A stretch of 64,000 bases of DNA from Streptomyces orinoci (GTDB taxonomy: Bacteria > Actinomycetota > Actinomycetes > Streptomycetales > Streptomycetaceae): assembly GCF_003121295.1 (NCBI RefSeq), contig NZ_PHNC01000008.1, positions 124,001-188,000 of the forward strand. The letters run 5' to 3'. The notes beneath the pieces are model-generated. The model made no database searches. It had not been told where the DNA came from and saw nothing but the letters and a program-made list of their open reading frames with translations. Shown here one piece after another: positions 54,701 to 63,200 of the stretch. The position numbers and the translations under genes are program-made. Every line of letters starts with the position of its first letter. The first letter of the stretch is position 1.

Positions 54701-55970
54701 TCCAGCGGCCCGTCAGCCGGCGTACCGTCGGCGCGTCGAACAGGTCGGTGCTGTAGACGACCAGCACGCCCAGCGACTCCCCGCCGTCCTGGACATGGAA
54801 CTCCAGGTCATGCCGGGTGGAATCCGCCTCGACCAGCAGCGGGCGGGCGGTCAGGCCCGGCAGTTCGGGGGCCGGCATCGCGAAGTCCTGGAGGGCGAAC
54901 ACCGCCTCGGTGAGCGTGCCGCGCCCGCCCTCGCGCTCGGGCGCGATCTCGGCGACGATCTGTTCCAGCCGCACCCGGTCATGCGCCCGCGCCCCCAGCA
55001 CCGTGTCATGGGCGCGGCGGACCAGGGTGAGGAAGTCCGGCTCGCCGTCCAGCGGGACGCGCAGCGGCAGCACCCCGGCGAAGTAGCCGACCAGGTCCTG
55101 GGTCTGCGGGTCCTCCCGGTTGGCGAAGGGCGTGCCGACGATCACGTCCCGGCCGCCGGAGTGCCGGGAGAGGAAGGCCGCGTACCCGGCGAGCAGCGCC
55201 GTGTAGAGCGTCACCCCCTGCTCCCGGCAGAAGGCGCGCAGCGCCGAGGTCAGCGCGGCGGGCAGGGTGACGGACAACTGGGCGCCCGTATAGGAGCGCC
55301 GGCCGGTGCGCGGCCGGTCGGTGGGCAGGGCGAGCACCGGCAGGTCACCGCCGAGCCGGTCCCGCCAGTAGGCCAGGGCCCGCTCCACGGCCCCGTCGGT
55401 GGCGTCCTGTTCGCGGCGCCACTCGGACCAGTCGGCGTACTGGATGGAAAGCTCCGGCAGTCGGGGCGCCCGGCCCGCGCACCGGGCGGCGTAGGCGAGG
55501 CCCAGTTCGCGGGAGAGGATGCCCATCGACCAGCCGTCCACCACGATGTGATGGATGCACAGCACCAGCACATGGTCCCGCTCGGCCAGCCGCAACAGCT
55601 CGGCGCGGACCGGGACTTCGGCCGACAGATCGAAGGGGCGCCGGGCCGGGCGCAGGAGCGCGGCGCGCAATGCGGCCTCGTCCGCCGCACCGCCCGGCAC
55701 CTCGGTCACGGTCAGCGGCACCTCCGCCCGCTCCAGGACGATCTGCTCCAGCCCGTCCCCGGAATCGGCGAAGACGGTCCGCAGCGGCTCATGCCGGTCC
55801 ACCAGGTCCGCGACGGCCTGCGCCAGCGCGTCCCGGTCGAGGTCACCGGTGAGGCGGAAGGAGAGCGGGACGTTGTAGTACGGGTTGTCCGGGGCGAGTT
55901 GCTGAAGGAACCACATCTGTTCCTGGGCCAGGGACGCGGGAAACGCCAGACGGCCTACGGGGGTTGGCAT
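48759..55970 (-). CDS. Terminal NRPS module: C - decayed A - A - KR - PCP - TE
   Basis: 2,403 residues. Condensation domain 1-450 with intact HHIVVDG at 140-146. Residues 450-900 look like an adenylation core that has lost its motifs: no P-loop, and the A10 Lys is replaced (PRTGDGAVD). Residues 980-1540 are an intact adenylation domain ([13 protein letters not shown] at 1145, AWGMSETCS at 1298, [22 protein letters not shown], catalytic Lys in KTEIGKIQ). Ketoreductase 1740-1960 with TGGLGG, Lys 1852 and YSAAN at 1889. A short A10-like piece ([17 protein letters not shown]) at about 2018-2034, carrier serine 2085, thioesterase from 2145 with GWSLGG (Ser about 2216). It would select an alpha-keto acid, reduce it, ester-link it and release the macrolactone. 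AGGAG precedes the ATG. Confidence 0.88.
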   Translation of the reverse strand: MPTPVGRLAFPASLAQEQMWFLQQLAPDNPYYNVPLSFRLTGDLDRDALAQAVADLVDRHEPLRTVFADSGDGLEQIVLERAEVPLTVTEVPGGAADEAALRAALLRPARRPFDLSAEVPVRAELLRLAERDHVLVLCIHHIVVDGWSMGILSRELGLAYAARCAGRAPRLPELSIQYADWSEWRREQDATDGAVERALAYWRDRLGGDLPVLALPTDRPRTGRRSYTGAQLSVTLPAALTSALRAFCREQGVTLYTALLAGYAAFLSRHSGGRDVIVGTPFANREDPQTQDLVGYFAGVLPLRVPLDGEPDFLTLVRRAHDTVLGARAHDRVRLEQIVAEIAPEREGGRGTLTEAVFALQDFAMPAPELPGLTARPLLVEADSTRHDLEFHVQDGGESLGVLVVYSTDLFDAPTVRRLTGRWIRLLESAMAAPQLPVNALEMLTGEERTALTERLRLAARPEPRPLADRLAALAAERPSDAAVTDPQTSLSWRQLSDHSAALAARLAAAGVGPGSRLALAAGPDAAGVTALLASLRTGAAVVPLDPADPPARNRDLIRRSGAHAVLTDADGAWGAPRIPLTGPEPAATEEPPSRAGTLIEWSDHGPLTVDATALAAQTTLLAEAADLAPGTPTALMAPPGSPAFVRGALAALTAGAGLLLGGGQAPVTLTADTPADGAAPLPAGVAGTAIGRTVVLAPPSPVATAAHQRVALAPGLGPYALAAAGRAEFAPLVPLCVLNESRGAAPWGVSGELWAAPGHGRVAGLPECKDPFEAGVLLHPVGRGGAAVPGGGFTVGDGGEGAVLGGQWVEPACVERALLGLEAVRECHVEFRRTLAGELAAMAYVVPSGELDPARPAVAAGEALPVGAPPVRMVPVSVLPRTGDGAVDLAALRRLPVLDEELAAAWERHLVESGEAAAGRVAVVVSPAAPPAPERLHLGTGVAAGGTAAPDAAPAVAGEPAGDPARPLSLSTGPALRALEVPDLAAALRRTAAGDGDLLHLGADGSEDRQSYARLAEDASRVLGGLRRLGARPGDKVILQLPGTRDYVSGFWACVIGGFAAVPLAAPPGGYAVDSAQATRLADAWRTLGEPWVLAPAAAGAGITGLLSRGGGPAPRVAAIDELLSGDPDLNWHQPSPDDLVLLLLTSGSTGRPKAVEQRHRNILTQVAAVHQQHGITPADRSFNWMPLDHVGGVIMTHMRDLVAGASQVIAPPGWVLEDPLRWLDAIDRYRATTTWAPNFAYGLVGERLAEEPARGWDLSCLRLALNGGEAVVPRVVRRFLSALAPHGLPGTAVHAAWGMSETCSCEASKALTLADSSDEDTFVSCGRPLPGFAIRVTGEDGRPLPEGGTGRLQVRGAAVTDGYHDNPEKNAESFTEDGWFDTGDLAFLRDGELYLAGRGKDVIIVNGANLPAHEVEALVEDNTAVERSFTAAVAARFPGDTTDRLAVFCCPQPGADRRRLALDIIGQVTRGTGTAPSLVLLVDPADIPKTEIGKIQRTALQQALAEGRFDEAVRRTDLLLGNERTLGNWFHRPVWRPAELPRTPAAVTDRAHTVVLADRGGAVAGAFAALVRAAGGRCTVLDRHPAGGEALEDEALENADRIVDMRLLGSPGQPPEPLTELTSLLRAQSAARADGGRPLVLDVVATGGRAGLGTAPDPARAAAVPVLKSAVQELPWLTGRWIDAVPEQAPERTARLLWAECSAPVTDQDIAYRDGVRQVLRLEQLASPEGESVLRTGGHYLLTGGLGGLAVDTARHLLTGYGAAVTLVGRTRPEDDPERAASLRELQALGDVRYLAADVTDRAAVRRVLRQAGEEHGGALDGVLHLAGVLEELPLAEADSGHWGRVLAAKTTGAAHLLAELADRPGTLFVAYSSVNGHFGGAGAAAYSAANARLDALTAGRRAAGLPAVSIAWSMWDERGMSRGYALKPLTRARGYLSLGPREAVRSLDVALRHGAPYVLVGLDGTMPWVGSQLIGAAHPLRRLTAHLVPAGPGRGTGDGPADAFGTPVPCDRIPVTELPLTPEGTPDRDRLRRSAGAPAPDGRRDEPPRPGTERALAGLWCEVLDVDRVGRQDNFFDLGGRSLLATRLVSRMRTALGREVGVAALFEHPTVAALAAHLDGSGPAADPFAPHLPLRTGGEAPPLFCFHPGGGISWPFAPLLAHLDPRIPVHGIQARGLTDPARMPATIEEMADDYARRLRTLHPGGPYALLGWSLGGFVAHAVAGRLQRAGEEVRLLAVLDAFPLRTDDLAALPDPGELEGILLGLLLDGAGVAPAEGPVDRAAAVAALRGSGSALAGIDEATLGRMVDVMRHNTGLVVGHTPGRFDGDLLTFTARRSHPADAPPPAERWRPYLTGTVTDHLLDCVHQEILRPEHLPRIARALNARLVPMERTQPLEGTPA

Positions 55971-56054
55971 GCGAGGGACTCCTGGACGGGGCGGAGGACG
56001 GTGCGGGGGTGCGCCGCGGCGGCCGGGCCGCCGCGGCGCACCCCGGGCGGGGGA

Positions 56055-59000
56055 TCAGCCGCGCCGGGCGCTGCGCCGGATCACGGCCGGACCGTCGGCC
56101 GGGCGGTCGGCGCCGGCCTCGATGTCCTGGGCCACGGCGGCCACGGTCAGCCGCTCCAGCAGGCGCTTGACCGACAGCTCGGCCTTCAGCTCGTCGCGCA
56201 GCCGGGTGACCAGCTGGAGGGCGAGCAGTGAATCGCCGCCGAGGTCGAAGAAGTTGTCCTCGACGCCCACCGGCTCCACGCCCAGCACCTCCTGCCAGCG
56301 CGCGGCCACCTGGCGCTCCAGTTCGGTGCGCGGCTCCAGGTACTCCTGGGCCAGCGAGGGGCGCCGGTTGAAGGTCTTCGGCCGGGCGGCGGCCGGCGCG
56401 GCCTCCGGCTCCCGCGCGGGGGCGTCCGCCGGGCGCTGGCCGACGATCAGCGCATGACCGGTGAGGGACTTCTCCTGCGGCACCTTGGGATAGGAGGTGA
56501 CATTGGCGAACCCGGTCTCGGTGAGCAGGCCGCGCCAGACCTCGGGGGCGACCAGCGGGGTGTGCTCGCGCAGCCCGTCCTCGAAGAACCACCAGCCCTC
56601 GAACAGCCCGGCCGTGGCCACCGCGAACCTGGGCTCCCGGGACGCCTCCAGCAGGAACAGCGCACCGCCGGGGGCGAGCAGCCGATGGACATGGCGCAGG
56701 GTGGGGCGCAGGTCCGGGGTGGCGTGCAGCACGTTGTAGGCGACCACCACATCCCAGGCGCCGGTCTCCACACCCTGCTCGCCGGGGTCCCGGGAGATGT
56801 CCAGGGTGGAGAAGGTCATCAGCCGGTCCAGGCCTTCGGCCTCGGCGCGGCGCTGGGCGCCCAGGACGAAGGCCCGGCCCAGGTCGGTGAAGCGGTACTC
56901 CACCTCCGGCAGTTCGGCCAGGGCCGCGGCCAGCGGCCAGGTCACCCCGCCCTGTCCGCCGCCGACCTCCAGGATGCGTACCGGGCGGCCCTGGACCCGG
57001 CGGGCGAGGCGGGTGACCTGCTCGGCGATCAGCGTCCGGTAGACGCCGATGTCGCTGGCCGCCACCCACTTCTCCCCGGCGGCCCGGGTGATATCGGTCT
57101 TCCCGTCCGGCAGCAGGACCTCGGTGCCCGCCAGTTCACCGCTGACCACCTGGCCGTAGCGGGTGCGGCAGTGCTCGATGACCTCCAACTCCTCCACATA
57201 GGAAGGGTGGTTCTCCCGGATCGCCCGCTCGGTCTTGGCGATCTCCTCGTCATCACCGGCGTCCCCGGTGAAGCGCAGCCGGTCGCCCTCGGCCTCGACG
57301 ATGCCGTCCACTTCCAGGATGTGCAGCAGGGCCTCCACGAACTTGCGGTAGGCGGGCACGGTACGCAAGGTCCGGTGCAGCTCGTCCCGCTGGTGGACCG
57401 CGCCGACGGTGGTGTCCACGCCCTGGGCGCGCAGATAGGCGGCCACATGAAGGGCGCACAGCCGGTCCAGGAGCTCGCACACCTCCTCGGGCACCTCATC
57501 GACGGGCAGCTCCGCCCGCAGCCGCTCCTCGGCGGCGCGCAGTGCGGCGTCCTCGGCGGCGAGGTCCACCGGGAAGGCGCGGCCGGCCACGGTCCGGGAC
57601 GGCGCGGCGGCCGTGGGGCGGGCGGCGCGGTCGATCCAGTGCCGGGTACGGGCGAAGGGGTAGCCGGGCAGCGGCACCCGGCGGCCCCGACCGGCGTCCG
57701 CCGCCCGGTCCCTCACGCCATGGGCCCACAGCCCGCCGACCGCCGCCAACAGCACCTGCTGGTCGGGGAGTTCGGACTTGGCGTGCCGCATCGAGGTCAG
57801 CGCGTCGGCGGGGGTGCCGGCGCGGCCGGCGGCGTACCCGGCCAGGGTGCGGCCGGGGCCGCACTCCAGCAGGACCGGGTCGCCGCCGTCGAAGGCGGCC
57901 AGGGTGGCCAGGCCGTCGGCGAACCGGACCGTGCCCCGCATATGCCGCACCCAGTAGTCCGGGTCGGTGGCCTGCTCGGCGGTGATCCAGGTGCCGGTGA
58001 GGTTGGAGACATAGGGAATGCGCGGCGCGTTGAGGGTGACCTTGGCGACGGCTGCGGCGAACTCCGGGAGCACCGGGTCCAGCAGCGGGGAGTGCGGGGC
58101 GGCGGCCAGCCGGACCCGCGAGCACTCCACACCGTCCCCGGTCAGCCGCCGCTCCAGCTCGGCGATGCCCTCCTCGCTGCCGGTGACGGTGCAGGAACCG
58201 GGCGAGTTGACGGTGGCCAGGCCCACGGTGCGGCTCTCGGCGAGGTAGGGGCGCAGCGCCGCCTCGCCCAGGTGGACGCTCAGCGTGGCGCCCCCGGCCC
58301 GGAGCATCAGCTCCTCGCGCAGGGTGACCAGCGACAGGGCGTCCTCCAGGGACATCACCCCGGCCAGCACGGCGGCGGTGTACTCGCCGAGCGAGTGGCC
58401 CAGCAGGGCGTCGGGGCGCACCCCGTGCCCGGCCAGCAGCTCGGCCAGGGCGTGCTCCACCGCCACCAGCGAGGCGAAGTCGCAGATCACCCCGGGCCGG
58501 GGGCCGTTGCCGTAGAGCAGGTCGGTCAGGTCATGGCCCAGGCGGCCGCGCAGGGCGGCCGAGGCGCGGTCCATCGCGGCCCGGAACACCGGCTCGCCGC
58601 GGTAGAGCCCGGCGCCCATGCCCGGGTACTGGGCCCCGCCGCCGGGCAGCAGGAAGGCCACCGGGCGGCCGGTGTCCGCGACCGGTCCGGTGATGCGGCC
58701 ACCGGCCCGCAGCGCCTCGGCGGCCTCCGCGAGGTCCCGGGCAACGACCGTGCGGCGGAAGGGGAGTTGGACGCGTCCGGTGCGCAGGGTGTGGGCGGCG
58801 TCGGCCAGCGGCAGCCCCGGCTCGGCCGCCAGATGCCGGGCCAGCTTCTCCGACAGGGCGTCCAGGTCGCCGGGGGTACGGGCGGACAGCCGCAGCAGCT
58901 GCCATTCCGCGGCGTCCGGCTCCGGCTCCGGCTGCCGGGGCGGTTCCTCCACCACGACATGGGCGTTGGTGCCGCCGACGCCGAAGGAGCTGACCCCGGC

Positions 59001-60290
59001 CCGCAGCGGGATCCCCGGGCCGGGCTCCCAGGGCTCGGTCACCCCGCTGACCCGGAAGGGGGTGGCGGGGAAGTCGATGGCCGGGTTGGGGGTGCTGAAG
59101 CCCACGGTGCCGGGCAGCTGCCGGTGCCGCATGGCCAGCAGCACCTTGATCAGGCCGGTGACCCCGGCGGCGGTGTCGGTGTGGCCGACATTGGACTTCA
59201 CCGAGCCCAGGGTGCAGAACCCGGTGCGGTCGGTGCCCTCCCGGAAGGCCGAGGTCAGCGCGGCGACCTCGATGGGGTCACCGACGGGGGTGGCGGTGCC
59301 GTGGGCCTCCACATAGGTGATGGTCTCCACCGGCACCCCGGCGGCGGCATGCGCCTCCCTGATCACCTCGGTCTGGCCCTGTGGGCTGGGCGCGCTGAAC
59401 GCCGGTTTGCGCATGCCGTCGTTGTTGATGGCGGTGCCCCGGATGACGCCCCAGATCCGGTCGCCGTCGGCGAGGGCGTCCTCCAGGCGGCGCAGCACCA
59501 CGGCGGCGACCGCGTCACCCCGGATGGTGCCCTGGGCCTTGGCGTCGAAGGCGCGGGTGTGCCCGTCGGTGGAGAAGATGCCGTGCTCCACATAGCGGAA
59601 GCCGCGGTCGGCGACCGGGTTGATGGCCGCGCCGCCCGCCAGGGCGGTGTCACAGCGGAAGTTCAGCAGCTCCTGGCAGGCCATATGGACGGCCACCAGC
59701 GAGGTGGAGCAGGTGGTCTGGACGCAGACGCTCGGCCCGGTCAGGCCGAGCTTGTAGGAGACCCGCATGGTCAGCGCGTCGGGTACGTTGCCGGCCTTGG
59801 CGGCCAGCACCTCCAGCGAGCCGGGCAGGTCCCCGTACCGGGGGTGCACATGGCTGAGGTAGTACTCGCTCTGGCTGACGCCGCCATAGACGCCGATCTG
59901 GCCGCCGCCCCGGGCCGGGTCGTAGCCGGCGTGCTCCAGGGCGTGGTGGCAGACCTCCAGGAACAGGCGCTGCTGGGGGTCGATCAGCTCGGCCTCGCCC
60001 GGAAGATAGCCGAAGAAGTCCGCGTCGAACAGCTCGATGCCGTCGATGACGGAGGCCAGCCGGATCCGGTCCGGGTCGCTCAGCCCGGCCTCGTCGCCGC
60101 CCGCCGCCCGGTAGCGGTCCTCGGGTATGGGCTTGGAACTGTGGTGCCCGGCGGCCAGATTGCGCCAGAAGGTGTCCAGATCGGGGGCGTCGGGCCAGCG
60201 GCCGGCCATGCCGACGATCGCTATGCTGCCGAACTCGTCCGCCGAGTCGCCGCTCGGCCGGGGGTTCGCCTGGGCGGTGGGCTCAGCCAT
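56055..60290 (-). CDS. Type I PKS module: KS - AT - MT - ACP
   Basis: 1,411 residues. Ketosynthase 20-450 with Cys 194 in VQTTCSTSL, His 330 (VEAHGTAT) and His 370 (KSNVGHTD). Acyltransferase 540-890 with Ser 633 in GHSLGEYTAA; the specificity position reads APHSP, without the methylmalonyl YASH, so malonyl-CoA is likely. Methyltransferase about 930-1285 with the SAM motif ILEVGGGQGG at 1106. ACP with Ser 1354 in FFDLGGDSLL. There is no KR, DH or ER, so the beta-keto group remains and the alpha carbon can be methylated once or twice, as in the JBIR-06/neoantimycin PKS. The first eight bases overlap the upstream NRPS gene. Confidence 0.9.
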   Translation of the reverse strand: MAEPTAQANPRPSGDSADEFGSIAIVGMAGRWPDAPDLDTFWRNLAAGHHSSKPIPEDRYRAAGGDEAGLSDPDRIRLASVIDGIELFDADFFGYLPGEAELIDPQQRLFLEVCHHALEHAGYDPARGGGQIGVYGGVSQSEYYLSHVHPRYGDLPGSLEVLAAKAGNVPDALTMRVSYKLGLTGPSVCVQTTCSTSLVAVHMACQELLNFRCDTALAGGAAINPVADRGFRYVEHGIFSTDGHTRAFDAKAQGTIRGDAVAAVVLRRLEDALADGDRIWGVIRGTAINNDGMRKPAFSAPSPQGQTEVIREAHAAAGVPVETITYVEAHGTATPVGDPIEVAALTSAFREGTDRTGFCTLGSVKSNVGHTDTAAGVTGLIKVLLAMRHRQLPGTVGFSTPNPAIDFPATPFRVSGVTEPWEPGPGIPLRAGVSSFGVGGTNAHVVVEEPPRQPEPEPDAAEWQLLRLSARTPGDLDALSEKLARHLAAEPGLPLADAAHTLRTGRVQLPFRRTVVARDLAEAAEALRAGGRITGPVADTGRPVAFLLPGGGAQYPGMGAGLYRGEPVFRAAMDRASAALRGRLGHDLTDLLYGNGPRPGVICDFASLVAVEHALAELLAGHGVRPDALLGHSLGEYTAAVLAGVMSLEDALSLVTLREELMLRAGGATLSVHLGEAALRPYLAESRTVGLATVNSPGSCTVTGSEEGIAELERRLTGDGVECSRVRLAAAPHSPLLDPVLPEFAAAVAKVTLNAPRIPYVSNLTGTWITAEQATDPDYWVRHMRGTVRFADGLATLAAFDGGDPVLLECGPGRTLAGYAAGRAGTPADALTSMRHAKSELPDQQVLLAAVGGLWAHGVRDRAADAGRGRRVPLPGYPFARTRHWIDRAARPTAAAPSRTVAGRAFPVDLAAEDAALRAAEERLRAELPVDEVPEEVCELLDRLCALHVAAYLRAQGVDTTVGAVHQRDELHRTLRTVPAYRKFVEALLHILEVDGIVEAEGDRLRFTGDAGDDEEIAKTERAIRENHPSYVEELEVIEHCRTRYGQVVSGELAGTEVLLPDGKTDITRAAGEKWVAASDIGVYRTLIAEQVTRLARRVQGRPVRILEVGGGQGGVTWPLAAALAELPEVEYRFTDLGRAFVLGAQRRAEAEGLDRLMTFSTLDISRDPGEQGVETGAWDVVVAYNVLHATPDLRPTLRHVHRLLAPGGALFLLEASREPRFAVATAGLFEGWWFFEDGLREHTPLVAPEVWRGLLTETGFANVTSYPKVPQEKSLTGHALIVGQRPADAPAREPEAAPAAARPKTFNRRPSLAQEYLEPRTELERQVAARWQEVLGVEPVGVEDNFFDLGGDSLLALQLVTRLRDELKAELSVKRLLERLTVAAVAQDIEAGADRPADGPAVIRRSARRG

Positions 60291-63200
60291 GGTGAGAGGT
60301 GTCCTTCCGGGAGGAGGCGGCCCTGCGGCGGGCCAGGTGCTCGCGCCGCTGCCGGGCGCGCTGGTCGGCGTCCGAGGGGGCGGCGGGGCCGCCGGGCCGC
60401 TCGGAGTCCTGGTGGGCGGGTTCCCCGGCCGGCGGCCGGCCCGTCAGATGGGCGGCCAGCGCGGCGGGGGTCGGGTAGGTGAACAGGTCGGCGATCTCCG
60501 GCTGGTGGCCCAGCCGGTTCTCGATCAGGGTGCGCAGGGCGACCAGGAGGATGGAGTGCCCGCCGCGTGCGAAGAAGTCATCGTGCGGGCCCAGGCCATC
60601 GGTCTCCAGGACCTCGCCCCACAGCGCGGTCAGGGCGGTCACCAGCTCCGTGTCGGCCCCCTGCGCCGGCTGTCCCCCGGTGGTCTCGCGGGGCAGCGCG
60701 CCCACCGGCAGCACGGTGCAGGGTACGGGCGTGCCGAACCGGTCGGGCAGGGTGTCCGGCCGTTCCCCGGCCGGGTGCGCCGCCTCCCGGCCCGGGGTGA
60801 CATGGCCGGTCAGCCGCAGCAGCGGCCGGGCCGGTGCGGACAGCCGGGCCCGGATGAACGGGGCCGCCGGGTCCAGCCCGATGAGCACCCGCGCCACGTC
60901 TTGTCCCAGCGCCGCCTGTCCCAGCGCCACCGCAAGGGAGTTGAGGGCCTCATGCCGGCCGAGTGCCCGGTAGCCCCGGGCCTCGGTGAGGGCCTTCATG
61001 GCGAAGTCACGGCTCATGCCCCGCTCGTCCCACATGCTCCAGGCCAGGCTGAACGCCCGCAGCCCCAGGGCGCGTTGATGAACGGCGAGCGCGTCCAGAT
61101 GGGCGTTGGCCGCCGCGTAGGCGCCGGCCCGCGCCCCGCCGAAGAGGCCGTTGACGGAGGAGAAGGAGACAAACAAGGTGCCGGGCCGGTCGCGCAGCGC
61201 CTCGGTGAGCACGGCGGCGCCGGTCACCTTGGCGGCCAGCTCCGGCTCCCACCGCTCCACCGGGGTTCCGGCCACCGGCAGATCCGAGACCTGCCCGGCG
61301 AGATGCCAGACGCCGTCCACCGGGCCCGCCGTGTCCAGTGCGGCCCGTACCGCCGCCGGGTCGGTGACATCGACGAGGAGGTAGCGCACCTCGCCGCGCG
61401 CCGCCAACTCGGCCAGTACGGACGCCCGTTGCGGATCGTCCGCCGGTGTGCGGCCCAGCAGGGTCAGCCGGGCGCCATAGCGGGTCAGCAGATGCCGGGC
61501 CAGCTCGGTGCCGACCCCGCCGAGGCCGCCGGTGATCAGATGGTGGCCGCCCCGGGTGAGCACCGGCGGCGAGCCGGCCGGGGCCGCCTCGGTCTCCGCC
61601 AGGCGCAGCACATGCCGGCCGTCGGCCCGCAGCGCCACATCCGTCTCCACCGGCTCCCCGGCCACCTCCCCGAACAGCGCCCCGGCCGTATCGCCGCCGG
61701 GCTCCACCTCGGTCCAGCGGACCGAGAGCCAGGGCAGTTCCTGGGCCGCGCTGCGCAGCATGGCGGCCGCCGCCGCATGGGCGGGCATGGCGCCGCCGGG
61801 CGCGGCGATCTCCAGTGCCACCGGTTCGGCGCGGGCCGCGAGCACCGACACCAGCCGGGCAACCGCCTTGACCTCGCCGACCGTTGACGCCGGGTCGAAG
61901 GGGTCGCCGGGGGCGGTGCCCAGCCGGGTGAGGTCCACCACCCGCCGTACCGGGGCCGCCGCGCCGAACAGCGCCGGGTCGTCCAGCACCGTGCACCGGC
62001 CGCCCGCTCCGGCCACCAGCTCCGCGAAGCGGGCCGCCACCGTGCCGCCCGGGTCGGCGAGCACCAGGGTGTGCCCCTCCGCATACCGGCCGGGGTCCGG
62101 CTGCGGGGCCTCGGCCCGCTGCCAGACGGGGCGGGTGAACCAGTGCGGCACCGTCCGCTCATTGCCCAGCAGCAGATCCGCCTCCCGGATCACCGCCGCA
62201 TACTCTCCGGCCGCGAACCGGGCCCGCAGCGCGGCCCGCTGGATCTTGCCGATCTCGGTCTTGGGGATCTCCGAGGCGGCCAGCGGCACCAGATAGCCGG
62301 GCCGTACGCCCGTCTGCCCGGTCACCTTCCCGGCGATCTCCGCCAGCGCCGCCGCCCGGTCCACGCCCGGCCGCAGGGTGAGGAAGACCGCCAGCCGGTC
62401 GGTGGTGTCGGCCGGGGTGCGCACCGCCACCGCGGCGGTGAACGACCGCTCCACGGCGGGGTGTTCCTCGGCCACCGCCTCGATGTCATGCGGGTGCAGA
62501 TTGGCCCCGTTGACAATGATGGTGTCCTTGGCCCGCCCGGTCAGGGTGAGCCGGCCGCCGCGGAGGAAGCCCAGGTCGCCGCTGTCGTACCAGCCGTCGG
62601 CGGTGAACGCCTCCGCGTTGTGCTCCGGCGCCCGGTGATAGCCGTCGGTCACGGCCGGGCCGCGCAGCTGGAAGTGGCCGATGACGCCCTCCGGCACCAC
62701 CGCGCCGCTGTCGTCGGTGATCCGGATCGAGCAGCCGGGGTAGGGGTGGCCGAGGTCCACCAGGGTGTCCTCGTCCCGGGTGTTGTCCAGGGTCAGCACC
62801 GCATGGGTCTGCCCGGAGCAGGTCTCGGCCGCGCCCCACACCGGCTGCACCGCGTCATGCGGGAGACCGTAGGGGGCCAGCGCGGTCAGGAAGCGGCGCA
62901 CCACCCGGGGCACCACGGCCTCACCGGCGTTGAGGGACATCCGCAGCGTGGACAGATCCCAGGTGCGGGCCCGGTCCGCGGTCGCCAGGTGCTCGACCAC
63001 CAGACCGTAGGCGAAGTTGGGCGCCCAGGTGGTGGCCGCCCGGTAGCGGTCGATGGCGTCCAGCCAGCGCAGCGGGTCCTCCAGTACCCAGGAGGTCGGG
63101 GCGTGCACCTGGCGGGCCCCGGTGATCAGGTCCCGGATATGGACATGGACGACTCCGCCCACATGGTCCAGCGGCATCCAGTTGAACGACGGGTCGCCGG

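Noticed and set aside
52374..60482. Very long forward-strand frames of about 1,200-1,340 codons opposite the NRPS and PKS genes
   Set aside because: They are compositional shadows of high-GC genes: Gly/Ala/Arg/Gln-rich, no recognisable domains, while the reverse strand shows complete catalytic motifs.
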